The notes under the pieces are model-generated. The model did not search any database. It was given only the letters and a program-made list of their open reading frames with translations, and was not told the origin of the DNA. A program made the translations under genes and the position numbers. From Micromonospora ureilytica (GTDB lineage Bacteria > Actinomycetota > Actinomycetes > Mycobacteriales > Micromonosporaceae), in the NCBI RefSeq assembly GCF_015751765.1, contig NZ_JADOTX010000001.1, positions 992,001 to 1,056,000 of the forward strand: DNA of 64,000 nt, in the 5' to 3' direction. Positions 8,327 through 16,147 of this stretch are shown in pieces. The first letter of the stretch is position 1. Every line of letters starts with the position of its first letter.

Positions 8327-8896
8327 GTGCCCAGAGCGCTGCTCCTGACCGGCGACGCCGCCGAGGAGCTCGACACCATGTATCCCTACTATCGCGTGCA
8401 GGAGGGCGGCTGGGACGTCGACGTCTCGTCACGGACGCTGCGTGACGTGCAACTGGTCATCCACGAGTTCGACCCCAACTCCGACGCCTACGTGGAGAAG
8501 AACGGCCGGAAGCTGCCGGTCGACGTGCCCTGGGCCGAGGTCGACGTCGAGCGCTATGACGCCCTCATCATCCCCGGGGGACGTGCCCCCGAGTGGATCC
8601 GGGTGGACGCCGACGTCAGGCGCATCACCGAGCACTTCTTCGCGCGCAACCTCCCCATCGCGCTGGTGTGCCACGGCGCGCAGGTGCCAGCGGTGTACGG
8701 GCTGCTGAAGGGTCGAAAGACTGCCTGCTTCCCGCCCATCACCGGTGACATGGAGAACGCGGGCGCGACAGTCATCGACGCTCCCGACGTCGTGGACGGC
8801 AACCTCGTCTCCTGCCGGGGATGGCCCGACATGCCGCAGTTCGGCAGGGCGATGATGGAGCTCTTCTCGAAGTCCGTCAACTCCGCATCGGCATGA
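8327..8896 (+). CDS. DJ-1/PfpI family protein
   Basis: A 189-aa cytoplasmic protein of the class-I glutamine amidotransferase-like DJ-1/PfpI superfamily. The nucleophile elbow ALVCHGAQVP supplies the conserved Cys followed by His, and YDALIIPGGRAPEW gives the other conserved loop. The GTG start at 8327 follows GAGGAG, 6 nt upstream. Family members act as peptidases, deglycases or isonitrile hydratases. Which applies here cannot be read from sequence. It stands between the GntR regulator and an alpha/beta hydrolase in the same direction, so it is likely part of the same catabolic unit. Confidence 0.85.
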   Translation: MPRALLLTGDAAEELDTMYPYYRVQEGGWDVDVSSRTLRDVQLVIHEFDPNSDAYVEKNGRKLPVDVPWAEVDVERYDALIIPGGRAPEWIRVDADVRRITEHFFARNLPIALVCHGAQVPAVYGLLKGRKTACFPPITGDMENAGATVIDAPDVVDGNLVSCRGWPDMPQFGRAMMELFSKSVNSASA

Positions 8897-8915
8897 GCAC
8901 AGCTGACCTGCCCCG

Positions 8916-9737
8916 GTGACGACACTTCGGACCGTCGCAGTCGACGGCTCCCCGGTCCACGTCCTGGAGAGCGGCGCCGGGCGCGCGGTGCTGATGCTGC
9001 ACGGCTCCGGACCCGGCACTACCGGGTCCGGAGCCTGGGCGACGACGGCGCAGGCGCTGGGCACGTCCTGGCACGTGGTGGCGCCTGACCAGGCGGGGTT
9101 CGGCCGTACACCTGTCCCGGCGGGCTCCAGGGGCGGGCTTCGGCTGTGGACGGAGCAGGCCGCGGGCCTGATGGATGCCCTCGGTATCGAGCACTACGCC
9201 GTGGTGGGTCACTCCATGGGCGGTGCGGTGGCGCTGGCGTTGGCGGCCGCGCGCCCCCAGCAGGTCACCAGTGTCGTGGCGGTCTCGACGATGGGCACCC
9301 CCGGGGCGCCGCTGTCCGCCGACCTCGACGCAATCTGGGCCGCCCCCGCCGGTCCGCTCGGGGCACGAGACATGCTGAGTCGCCTCGTCCTCGACCAGGC
9401 GCTCGTAACCGATTCGGCCGTCGAGGCCCGTGCAGCTGCGATGCGAGCGGGGGCGGGGGCATTCGCGTCGTTGTTCCCTCCACCCAGGGCGCGATGGGTC
9501 GACGATCTCACCCTCTCGGCGCGAACGCTGGCAACGGTCCGCGCGCCGGTGCTGCTCGTTCACGGCGCCGACGACCGAGTGACCCCGCTCGGGACGGCAG
9601 CTCAGCCCCTGCTCGAACACCTGGCCGATGTCCGTCTGCACGTGCTCGGCCGATGCGGGCACGTGCCGGCGATCGAGCACCCGCACGAGTTCAGGCAACT
9701 GCTGTCGTGCTTCCTCCGCGGGGACCGAAGTCACTAA
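8916..9737 (+). CDS. Alpha/beta hydrolase (MhpC/meta-cleavage-product hydrolase-like)
   Basis: A 273-aa alpha/beta hydrolase. The oxyanion loop LHGSGPGTTGSGAW resembles the HGSGPG motif of carbon-carbon bond hydrolases that open dienoate ring-fission products. The nucleophile elbow is VGHSMGG, the acid is in HGADDRVTP and the histidine in CGHVPAIEHP, so the triad is complete. It starts with GTG 19 nt after the DJ-1 gene. The family resemblance suggests an aromatic or lactone degradation step, but no ring-cleaving dioxygenase is nearby, so a general esterase or lactonase role is equally open. Confidence 0.82.
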   Translation: MTTLRTVAVDGSPVHVLESGAGRAVLMLHGSGPGTTGSGAWATTAQALGTSWHVVAPDQAGFGRTPVPAGSRGGLRLWTEQAAGLMDALGIEHYAVVGHSMGGAVALALAAARPQQVTSVVAVSTMGTPGAPLSADLDAIWAAPAGPLGARDMLSRLVLDQALVTDSAVEARAAAMRAGAGAFASLFPPPRARWVDDLTLSARTLATVRAPVLLVHGADDRVTPLGTAAQPLLEHLADVRLHVLGRCGHVPAIEHPHEFRQLLSCFLRGDRSH

Positions 9738-9852
9738 TAGGCGGGTCGCCGAAAGATTTGGAGAATTTCTCTGGTTGGCGGCAACCTGCGGGCCGTGGAT
9801 CGCATGTACCCGGATGTAAGCGACGATCGCCACGATCCATAGGGGCCCGGAA

Positions 9853-10557
9853 ATGTCTGCACGTCACCTCCTGCTGCTGCCCGCTGTCGCCGTCCTGATC
9901 GGACTGTCGGCCTGCGACTCCGCGGCGCCAGCTGGTCCCAGTCCAACCGCATCTGCTCCGACGTCGGCTGCTGCGGCCACCGGTACCCCCGGTGCGTCGC
10001 CCGCTGTGGACACCACGGCAACCGGGGTTGTCGAGTGTCCCTCGGTGACGACCCTCCAGACGCTGGTTCAGCTGCCGAAGGGCATGTCTCTCACGAACGT
10101 GAAGTGTGTCAAGGGCTGGGCGGCGGCCGATCCGCAGGGCCCGACCGCCGGTGACGGCGTCTACCTGTTCCGCCACGTGGACAGCACGGGCTGGAAGTAC
10201 TACGACCAGGGCAGCGGATGGGACTGCAAGGATCTCGGCCTCACCGAGCCGGCGCCGTTCTGCATCTCGGATCCGGTGACGACGACCACGTCGGCGAACA
10301 GCGCGGTCACGAGTGCGAAGTGCCCCTCGGCGAAGACTCTCGAGACCCTTGTCGAGCTTCCGAAGGGCTGGACGTTCGGCGCTGTCCAGTGCGTCAAGGA
10401 CTGGGCGGGAGCCGATCCGCAGGGCGCGAAGGCAGGTGACGGCGTCTACCTGTTCCACTTCGTGACCGGCACGGGCTGGAAGTACTACGGCGACGGCAGC
10501 GGGTATGACTGCAAGGACCTCGGCCTCACCGAGCCGGCGCCGTTCTGCATCTCCTGA
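9853..10557 (+). CDS. Secreted lipoprotein with two copies of a four-cysteine domain
   Basis: A 234-aa protein with a lipoprotein signal (MSARHLLLLPAVAVLIGL, lipobox SACD), then an Ala/Thr/Pro/Ser-rich spacer to about residue 60. Two tandem copies of a ~77-residue domain follow, at residues 62-138 and 157-234. Each copy has four Cys in the order CPS, CVK, DCKDLG and FCIS, plus the shared blocks TLVxLPKG, GDGVYLF and GWKYY. Two disulfides per domain are likely outside the cell. I do not recognise a named family. The same domain recurs at the C-terminus of the membrane protein at 11199-11696, with a SigE-family sigma gene in between. A strong hairpin separates this gene from the sigma gene. Confidence 0.82.
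   Translation: MSARHLLLLPAVAVLIGLSACDSAAPAGPSPTASAPTSAAAATGTPGASPAVDTTATGVVECPSVTTLQTLVQLPKGMSLTNVKCVKGWAAADPQGPTAGDGVYLFRHVDSTGWKYYDQGSGWDCKDLGLTEPAPFCISDPVTTTTSANSAVTSAKCPSAKTLETLVELPKGWTFGAVQCVKDWAGADPQGAKAGDGVYLFHFVTGTGWKYYGDGSGYDCKDLGLTEPAPFCIS
10036..10269 (+). repeat. Four-Cys domain, copy 1 of 3
   Basis: First copy of the domain inside the lipoprotein gene. It starts at the Cys of CPSVTT and ends just after FCIS. It matches copy 2 at most positions, including AADPQG, GDGVYLF, GWKYY and DCKDLGLTEPAPFC. Confidence 0.85.
10321..10554 (+). repeat. Four-Cys domain, copy 2 of 3
   Basis: Second copy, closing the lipoprotein. It differs from copy 1 mainly in the middle (WTFGAVQ against MSLTNVK). 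The DCKDLGLTEPAPFCIS block is identical in protein sequence, which points to recent duplication or selection on that end. Confidence 0.85.
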
Positions 10558-10579
10558 CCGGGGTGACCGCGGTCGCTTG

Positions 10580-10613
10580 CTGTGGCGCACACCAGTTAAG
10601 GTGTGCGCCACAG
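10580..10613. terminator. Strong intrinsic hairpin
   Basis: A perfect 14-bp stem, with arms CTGTGGCGCACACC and GGTGTGCGCCACAG around the loop AGTTAA. It lies 22 bp after the lipoprotein stop and about 67 bp before the sigma-factor start. There is no U-tract, as is usual for actinomycete terminators. It should uncouple the lipoprotein from the sigma operon. Confidence 0.8.
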
Positions 10614-10680
10614 TCACCCGGCCGCATCGACGCCGCCGCTGCCTGAAGGACTTTGGGGTACGTGGGGGGACGAGCGGGGC

Positions 10681-11199
10681 ATGGCGGACTCCATAGACGA
10701 TCTTTTCTGTGAGTTCGTTCGGACCCGCTCGCCGGCGTTGCTACGGACGGCGTACCTGCTGACCGGCGACCGGCACCTCGCCGAGGACCTGGTGCAGGAT
10801 GCGCTGGCCCGCACGCATCGGGGTCGGCGCCGGCTGGATGATCCCGGGCACTTCGAGGCGTACACCCGCACGGCCATGTACCACCAGCACGTGAGCTGGT
10901 GGCGGCGCCGCAAGGTAGCCGAGTCCCTGCCCGGCGAACTGGCAGACGTGGTCCAGCCCGGCAGCGACCATGCTCGCCGCACCGATCTCAAGCTTGCCCT
11001 GCACCAGGCCCTCGCCCAACTCACCCAGCGGCAACGGGCCGTACTGGTGGCACGGTTCTTCGAGGACCGCAGCGAGGCCGAGGCCGCGGATCTGTTGCAC
11101 TGCTCGGTTGGCACGATCAAGAGTCAGACCAGCAAGGCGCTGGCTCGCATGCGGGAGATAGCGCCCGAGCTGCTCTCGGCCGTGATGGAGGAGGCCTGA
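10681..11199 (+). CDS. SigE-family ECF RNA polymerase sigma factor
   Basis: A 172-aa sigma-70 factor of the short actinobacterial SigE group. Region 2 (about residues 8-75) contains LLRTAYLLTGDRHLAEDLVQDAL and AYTRTAMYHQHVSWWRRRK. Region 4 (about 105-160) contains LTQRQRAVLVARFFEDRSEAE and CSVGTIKSQTSKALARMR. ATG at 10681 is chosen because conserved residues begin here; the frame is open further upstream but reads as non-family sequence. The stop overlaps the start of the next gene (TGATG), so the sigma factor and the membrane protein are co-translated. In this group the downstream membrane protein usually controls the sigma factor. Confidence 0.9.
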   Translation: MADSIDDLFCEFVRTRSPALLRTAYLLTGDRHLAEDLVQDALARTHRGRRRLDDPGHFEAYTRTAMYHQHVSWWRRRKVAESLPGELADVVQPGSDHARRTDLKLALHQALAQLTQRQRAVLVARFFEDRSEAEAADLLHCSVGTIKSQTSKALARMREIAPELLSAVMEEA

Positions 11200-11696
11200 T
11201 GACCGACGACCTCGGGCCCCTGCGTCAGGCCATGTCCGATCTGAGCGAGCACGGCGGCACCGCGGACATGTACGAGCGCGCCCTGCGCAGGTCGCGGCAG
11301 TCGCAGCGGCGGGTAGCGGTCACCACCGGCGCCGCGGCCGCAGCGGTGGTGTTCGCCGTCGGCGGTACGGTCGCCTTCGCCACCCGCCAGCGGCCCGACC
11401 CTCCGACGCCACCCGCATCCGCCCCCACCAGTGCGGGACCCCAGAACCCCAACTGTCCCTCGACGCAGACCCTCGGGACCCTGGTCGAGCTGCCGGCGGG
11501 CTGGTCCTTTGCTTCCAGGGAAGTGGAGTGCGTCGAGACGTGGGCGGCGGCCGACGTGCAGCGTCCGGACGCCAACGCCGTCATCTACCTGTTCCATTAC
11601 ACGGCCGGCACGGGCTGGCGATTCCAGGACCAGGGCACCGGATGGGACTGCAAGGACCTCGGCCTGACCGAGCCGGCGTCCTTCTGCACCTCCTGA
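11199..11696 (+). CDS. Membrane protein with extracellular four-Cys domain, putative sigma regulator
   Basis: A 165-aa protein co-translated with the sigma factor. A ~35-residue charged N-terminus (DDLGPLRQAMSDLSEHGG) would be cytoplasmic. One membrane helix follows (VTTGAAAAAVVFAVGGTVAFA), then a Pro/Ala linker and, from residue 86, the same four-Cys domain found twice in the lipoprotein at 9853-10557: CPS, ECVE, DCKDLGLTEPA and FCTS. The layout matches that of an anti-sigma factor, but the zinc HxxxCxxC motif is absent. I infer that the outer domain senses or binds something and the short inner tail touches the sigma factor. Confidence 0.8.
   Translation: MTDDLGPLRQAMSDLSEHGGTADMYERALRRSRQSQRRVAVTTGAAAAAVVFAVGGTVAFATRQRPDPPTPPASAPTSAGPQNPNCPSTQTLGTLVELPAGWSFASREVECVETWAAADVQRPDANAVIYLFHYTAGTGWRFQDQGTGWDCKDLGLTEPASFCTS
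11454..11693 (+). repeat. Four-Cys domain, copy 3 of 3
   Basis: Third copy, at the outer end of the membrane protein. It has the same four Cys, TLVELPAGWSF, YLFHYTAGTGW and DCKDLGLTEPASFC. It is more diverged than copies 1 and 2 are from each other. Confidence 0.83.
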
Positions 11697-11904
11697 CCGC
11701 CTGAAGTAGTCCGTGCCGAGCCACTGCTGCCCGCTGTGGGCCGCGCTCCATGGCGATCATCGACACCTCCCGCTACGATCCGATATCGACGAGTCACCGA
11801 GCGTCGATGTGTGCTGTCCGCGAGCCCTGGACGCTGGCAATCCGGCGCCGCTACGAACGTGGTGCCGGCCTGAGGATCACGCCGTCTCGACGAAGGGAAT
11901 CCGG

Positions 11905-13134
11905 ATGACGGAGAGCGCGCAGACCACCGATCGTCGATCCGTTCCGCCCGCGCGGGCGTACCCGTTCAGCGTGCCCGACCGCCTCGTCGTCGATCCGACC
12001 TATGGCGAACTGCGCGAGAACGAGCCGATGACCCGGGTCCAGCTCCCCTACGGCGAGGAGGCGTGGCTCGCCACCCGGTACGAGGACGTCCGTACGGTCC
12101 TCGGCGACGTGCGGTTCGGCCGCGCCCCGGCCGTTCAGCGCGACGAGCCCAGGCTCACCCCGCGCCAGCAGTACAGCGGCATGCTCACCATGGACCCGCC
12201 CGATCACACTCGATTGCGACGGTTGGTGGCGAAGGCGTTCACGGCACGTCGGGTGGAGGCGCTGCGACCCCGAACCCAGGAGATCGCCGACACGCTGGTC
12301 GACAACATGGTCCGGCTCGGTCCTCCGGCCGACCTGGTGGAGCATGTCGCCACGCCGCTGCCGATCCAGGTGATCTGCGAGCTGCTCGGGGTTCCGTACG
12401 CCGACCGTGACCGCTTCCACATCTGGTCCGAGGCGATCGTCTCGACCACCTCCCTGCCCCTGGAAACGATCCAGGAGTACCTGAACAGTCTCTGGGGCTA
12501 CATCGGTGATCTGGTCGCCGAGCGCCGCCGCGAGCCGGGGATCGACGACCTGCTCGGCGCGTTGGTGCGGGCCCGCGACGAGAATCAGGATCGGCTCAGC
12601 GAGACCGAGCTGGTGGAGCTGGCCGGCGGGCTGCTCGCGGCCGGCCACGAGACCACGGTGACCCAGATTCCCAACTTCGTCTACGTCCTGCTGCACAATC
12701 CGGACCAGCTCGCTCGGCTGCGGGCCGACCCGTCGCTGGTGCCGGCCGCGGTCGAGGAACTGTTGCGGTACGTGCCGCTCGGCGTCGGCTCCTCCTTCGC
12801 CAGGTACGCCAAGGAGGACGTCGAGGTCGGCGGGGTGCTGGTCCGGGCAGGTGAGCCGGTTCTCGGTTCACTGTCGTCGGCGAATCGGGACGCTACGGTC
12901 TTCGCCGACCCGGACCGGCTGGATCTCAACCGCGAGCAGAACCCGCACCTGGGCTTCGGGCACGGCGTACACCACTGCGTCGGCGCGCAGCTGGCCCGCA
13001 TGGAGTTGCAGGTCGCCGTCGCCACCCTCGTGACTCGCCTACCCGGATTGCGGCTCGCCGTACCGGAAGCCGAGCTGGAGTGGAAGCGGGGCATGTTGGT
13101 GCGGGGCCTGCTCGGCATGCCGGTGGCCTGGTGA
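11905..13134 (+). CDS. Cytochrome P450 (bacterial class I)
   Basis: A 409-aa soluble P450 starting MTESAQTTDRRS, with a GAAGGGA site 7 nt upstream. The I-helix oxygen-binding motif is AGHETT (about residue 246), the K-helix ExxR is in EELLR, and the haem-binding loop is FGHGVHHCVG with the Cys at about residue 358. The N-terminal pattern (WLATRYEDVRTVLGD, MLTMDPPDHTRLRR) is that of actinomycete CYP105/CYP107-type hydroxylases of natural products and xenobiotics. The stop overlaps the start of a ferredoxin gene (GTGA), giving the usual redox-partner pair. No reductase is nearby. The substrate cannot be inferred. Confidence 0.93.
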   Translation: MTESAQTTDRRSVPPARAYPFSVPDRLVVDPTYGELRENEPMTRVQLPYGEEAWLATRYEDVRTVLGDVRFGRAPAVQRDEPRLTPRQQYSGMLTMDPPDHTRLRRLVAKAFTARRVEALRPRTQEIADTLVDNMVRLGPPADLVEHVATPLPIQVICELLGVPYADRDRFHIWSEAIVSTTSLPLETIQEYLNSLWGYIGDLVAERRREPGIDDLLGALVRARDENQDRLSETELVELAGGLLAAGHETTVTQIPNFVYVLLHNPDQLARLRADPSLVPAAVEELLRYVPLGVGSSFARYAKEDVEVGGVLVRAGEPVLGSLSSANRDATVFADPDRLDLNREQNPHLGFGHGVHHCVGAQLARMELQVAVATLVTRLPGLRLAVPEAELEWKRGMLVRGLLGMPVAW

Positions 13135-13358
13135 GTACCGCGTGGCGGATCGGGGTGGACTCGCGCCGCTGCATCGGCGCGAGCATCTGCGCCGGCACCG
13201 CGCCCGAGCACTTCCGCCTGGTCGGCAGCCTGTCCGCGCCGCTGGCCGACGTCGTCGCCCCGGCCGAGGTCATCCTCGACGCCGCCGACTCGTGCCCGGT
13301 GGAGGCGATCACTGTCCGCGACGCCACCGATGACCGGCTGATCGCGCCGCAGGATTGA
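13131..13358 (+). CDS. [3Fe-4S]-type ferredoxin
   Basis: A 75-aa ferredoxin, coupled by a GTGA overlap to the P450 that it presumably feeds with electrons. Three cluster ligands are visible: Cys in RRCIGAS, Cys in ASICAG and Cys in SCPVEAI. A non-Cys residue lies at the position that would make a fourth ligand, as in 3Fe-4S ferredoxins that serve CYP105-type enzymes. Length and acidic content fit the family. Confidence 0.9.
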   Translation: MSTAWRIGVDSRRCIGASICAGTAPEHFRLVGSLSAPLADVVAPAEVILDAADSCPVEAITVRDATDDRLIAPQD

Positions 13359-13514
13359 CCCGAGATCGAGCCCGGCTCCGACGAATTGTCGTGTCCGTCT
13401 GTTCAGCCGCGTGCCCCTGGGTGAGGATTTTCCAGATGACCCGAGGCGCGACGCCGAGGTCGCCGATGGCCAAGACCGAGGCGGCCCGCTCGACCGGCCC
13501 CGGGTCAACTCGCC

Positions 13515-14567
13515 TCAGGCGAGAGGTGCCACCCCACCGCAGGCACCGATCGTGCGGGCGGCTGCGGCCTGGACCTGCGGGGACGGATCGGACATCGCCG
13601 CGGTCGCCGTGGCCAGCAGCGCCGGCACGATCTGCCGGCAGCCGAGCACGGCCCGGACGTAGAGGGCGCTCTGCAGCCGCTCGTCCTCCCAGATCCCGTC
13701 CTCGTCGCCATCGTCGAGCGCTTGGGCCAGAGCCGCGTCCACGTCGAAGTCTGGCTCGGGCAGGTCCCTGCCCGTGATGCTGCCCGCCTCGGCCACCGCG
13801 GCCAGGAAGTTGAGCAATTCGGCACGCAAACCGGGATCGGACACTCGCGGGTCGGCGAGCAGCGCGGCCACATCGAGGGCGGCCGCCGGGGTCGCGGTCC
13901 ACGGCGTTCCCTGGTGGATGATCGCCGACCACAGATGCTTGAGCGCCCTCGCGTGGGCCGCCGGGTCGTCGTCGGCGAGCGCCGCCAGGTGGCCGGGGGT
14001 GTCCACGGCGAGGCCGTAGGCATGCAGCAGAGCGGCGTAATCGGTCAAGCCTGGAAAATTCCCGGTCGGCACCGACGCGAGCCCCACGGAGCTGTCCTCG
14101 GTCGGCAGTTCGGGTGCGACCACCGGCGACGCGGGTGTCCGTGCTTCGTCGCGCCGAGGCAGCCGGTCAGGCTCAGGCGGGGAAGAGAGCAGCGCCGGCA
14201 GGGCGGCAAACACGAGGGGAAGGCCGCCCAGCTCGCTGATCCCGACCCATGCGATGTCGTCATGCTCCTCAGGTGCACGATTGGTGGGAGAGCCGACCCA
14301 CTCGCTGATGTGCCAGACACCTACGTGGACGGCGCTCTCGCCACTGCCAGCATGCAGGTCACCCAACCGTGACGAGGACTCCGCCACAATGTGAACCCCA
14401 AGCTCCTCGTGCATCTCCCGCGCGAGAGCCTGTAGTTCGGACTCACCCGCCTCGACGTGCCCCCCGGGCAGATCCCAGAGATCTGGGTATGCGTGGCGGG
14501 TCGGGCTGCGGTGCACCAGTAGGACCGCGCCGTGCTCCACGAGTGCGCCGCAGACGACGACATGCAT
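13515..14567 (-). CDS. NUDIX hydrolase fused to a C-terminal helical domain
   Basis: A 350-aa protein starting MHVVVCGALVEHGAVLLV. Residues 1-~130 form a NUDIX domain with an exact NUDIX box (GX5EX7REX2EEXG): GHVEAGESELQALAREMHEELG, written here as adjoining parts GHVEAGESE and LQALAREMHEELG. A Pro-rich linker follows to about residue 180. The ~170-residue C-terminal domain is all-helical in appearance (ARALKHLWSAIIHQG, LLNFLAAVAEAG, VQAAAARTIGACGG) and HEAT-like at its end. NUDIX enzymes cleave nucleoside diphosphate derivatives. The added domain may be a sensor or binding unit. The gene is divergent from the repeat protein at 14644. Confidence 0.8.
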   Translation of the reverse strand: MHVVVCGALVEHGAVLLVHRSPTRHAYPDLWDLPGGHVEAGESELQALAREMHEELGVHIVAESSSRLGDLHAGSGESAVHVGVWHISEWVGSPTNRAPEEHDDIAWVGISELGGLPLVFAALPALLSSPPEPDRLPRRDEARTPASPVVAPELPTEDSSVGLASVPTGNFPGLTDYAALLHAYGLAVDTPGHLAALADDDPAAHARALKHLWSAIIHQGTPWTATPAAALDVAALLADPRVSDPGLRAELLNFLAAVAEAGSITGRDLPEPDFDVDAALAQALDDGDEDGIWEDERLQSALYVRAVLGCRQIVPALLATATAAMSDPSPQVQAAAARTIGACGGVAPLA

Positions 14568-14643
14568 GGCGGGATTAGAGCACAGGGATAGGACAGCTCG
14601 AGCCGACTGGGCGGGCCGCCGACGGTACGCGGACAATGGGCGG

Positions 14644-14913
14644 ATGAAGCGAGAGGTACGCCTGATGCGGTTGACCGGGACACGCGCCAACGGTGCGGTC
14701 GCGACGGGTGCGGCGGCTACCGGCGCGCGGGCTGCGGGGGCTACCTCGGTCGGCGCCCTCGCCGTGGGGGCGCTGGCCGTCGGGGCCGTTGCCGTCGGGG
14801 CGCTGGTGATCGGGCGGCTGGCGATCCGCCGGGCGGTCGTGCGGGAGCTGCGCGTCGGCCGGTTGGAGATCGGTGAGCTGGTGGTGCACAGCCGACCACC
14901 TGCTGACGGATAG
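14644..14913 (+). CDS. Small Gly/Ala/Val repeat protein
   Basis: An 89-aa protein starting MKREVRLMRLTGTRANG. Its centre is a run of short units of the type GALAVGALAVGAVAVGALVIG. The second half switches to RLAIRRAVVRELRVGRLEIGELVV. The 5-residue spacing of small and aliphatic residues, ending in the alternating GxLxIGxLxV pattern, resembles a beta-helix or pentapeptide-like coil more than a membrane helix, although the middle is hydrophobic enough to insert in a membrane. I do not recognise a named family with certainty. The start is 76 bp from the divergent NUDIX gene. Confidence 0.6.
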   Translation: MKREVRLMRLTGTRANGAVATGAAATGARAAGATSVGALAVGALAVGAVAVGALVIGRLAIRRAVVRELRVGRLEIGELVVHSRPPADG

Positions 14914-15200
14914 CCCACTCCGGCGGCCACCGATCGCTGAAGGCCAGCGGGTTTGGTGCCATGTCCTCCAGCAAGGTGAAACCTGAGCGATTTTCCCCTT
15001 CTGTCCGAGACTTCCGCTGCGCGTCAGTACGGTGAGGTTTGGGCGATCAGGCGGGTCATCGCGGCACCGGAGCCCGGCCGCTGACGGTGCGTGCGCCGCT
15101 CGGCGGTGCTTCCGACGGTTTGCGGCTCCGGCGGGGTCGCGTTGGCGCCACGCACATCTGCCCGCGTTCGGAAACCACTGACCAACGAGGGGGAAGAGAC

Positions 15201-16067
15201 ATGCTCGGTATCTCGCTACGTCGGCCGAAGACCATCGCCGCAACGCTCGCCGCCGCAACGCTGGTGACGGTGCTCGGCTCAGCCGCCCCAGGCGTGTCCG
15301 CGGACGGCGGTGCGCGACCGACCCCTGACGAGGGGCATCGCACCAAGCCGACCATCGTCCTGGTGCATGGCGCCTGGGCCGACGGTTCGAGCTGGAGTGG
15401 GGAGGTCCGCAGACTCCAGGCACGCGGTTTCGAGGTCCAGGTTGCGCCGCAACCCAACCGGGGGCCGACGATCGACAGCGGCTACCTGAAGGACTTCCTG
15501 TCCACCATCGAAGGTCCGGTCGTGCTCGCGGCCCACTCGTACGGCGGCTTCGTGGCAAGCGACGCCGCGACCGGCAACAAGAACGTCAAGGCGCTCGTGT
15601 TCGTCGACGCCTTCGCCCCGGACAAGGGGGAGACGGTGGAAGAACTCACCGCCGGCTCCGGCTCGGTGCTGGAGCCGGCCCTGACCGACCCCACGAGCGT
15701 GTTCAAGCTCGTGCCGTTCCCGGGCGCCCCGGAAGGTGCGGTCGACGCGTACGTCCTGCCGAAGGTGTTCATCCCCGGCTTCGCCAACGGTCTGCCCCGG
15801 CGGCAGGCGGAGGTGCTCGCCGTATCCCAGGTCGCACTGGCCACGAACGCCCTGGCGGTGCCGGCCACCGAGCCGGCGTGGAAGACGATCCCGGTTTGGG
15901 CGGTGATCGGCACCGAGGACCGGGTCATCCCGCCGGCCAGCCAGGAGGAGATGATGAAGCGGGCGGGCGCCGACATCACCCGGATCGACGCCGGTCACCT
16001 GGGCCTTATCTCGCATCCCGGCGAGGTCACCGAGGTCATCCTGGAAGCAGCCCGGACGACCGCCTGA
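15201..16067 (+). CDS. Secreted alpha/beta hydrolase (esterase-like)
   Basis: A 288-aa protein with an export signal (RRPKTIAATLAAATLVTVLGSAAPGVSA), then an alpha/beta hydrolase fold. The oxyanion loop is VLVHGAWADGSSW, the nucleophile elbow AHSYGGF, the acid in GTEDRVIP and the His in AGHLGLISHP. GAGGGGGA lies just ahead of the ATG. It is clearly a paralogue of the product of 16148-16993; the two genes converge on a shared terminator. The closest described type is the salicylate-esterase/EstC-like group of small hydrolases. The substrate is unknown. Confidence 0.87.
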   Translation: MLGISLRRPKTIAATLAAATLVTVLGSAAPGVSADGGARPTPDEGHRTKPTIVLVHGAWADGSSWSGEVRRLQARGFEVQVAPQPNRGPTIDSGYLKDFLSTIEGPVVLAAHSYGGFVASDAATGNKNVKALVFVDAFAPDKGETVEELTAGSGSVLEPALTDPTSVFKLVPFPGAPEGAVDAYVLPKVFIPGFANGLPRRQAEVLAVSQVALATNALAVPATEPAWKTIPVWAVIGTEDRVIPPASQEEMMKRAGADITRIDAGHLGLISHPGEVTEVILEAARTTA

Positions 16068-16102
16068 AAGGGCTCGCTGACAGCGGCAGCAACCGGAACG
16101 GG

Positions 16103-16139
16103 CCGGCCGTGGCATCGCGGTGAGCGATGCCACGGCCGG
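16103..16139. terminator. Bidirectional terminator between convergent hydrolase genes
   Basis: A perfect 16-bp stem (arm CCGGCCGTGGCATCGC) with a 5-nt loop GGTGA, centred between the stop of the plus-strand hydrolase (16067) and the stop of the minus-strand paralogue (16148). Confidence 0.85.
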
Positions 16140-16147
16140 TTGTCGTG

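Noticed and set aside
9738..9852. Imperfect AT-rich inverted repeat around GAAAGATTT / AATTTCTC
   Set aside because: The pairing is partial and the spacing irregular; it may be part of the lipoprotein promoter, but I cannot support a defined site.
10580..10613. Inverted repeat as a possible attachment site or regulatory operator
   Set aside because: A 14-bp GC-rich perfect stem with a 6-nt loop directly after a stop codon is best explained as a terminator; no integrase gene is present.
13309..13932. Minus-strand frame after the NUDIX gene
   Set aside because: It overlaps the ferredoxin and the NUDIX coding region in another frame and shows no domain.
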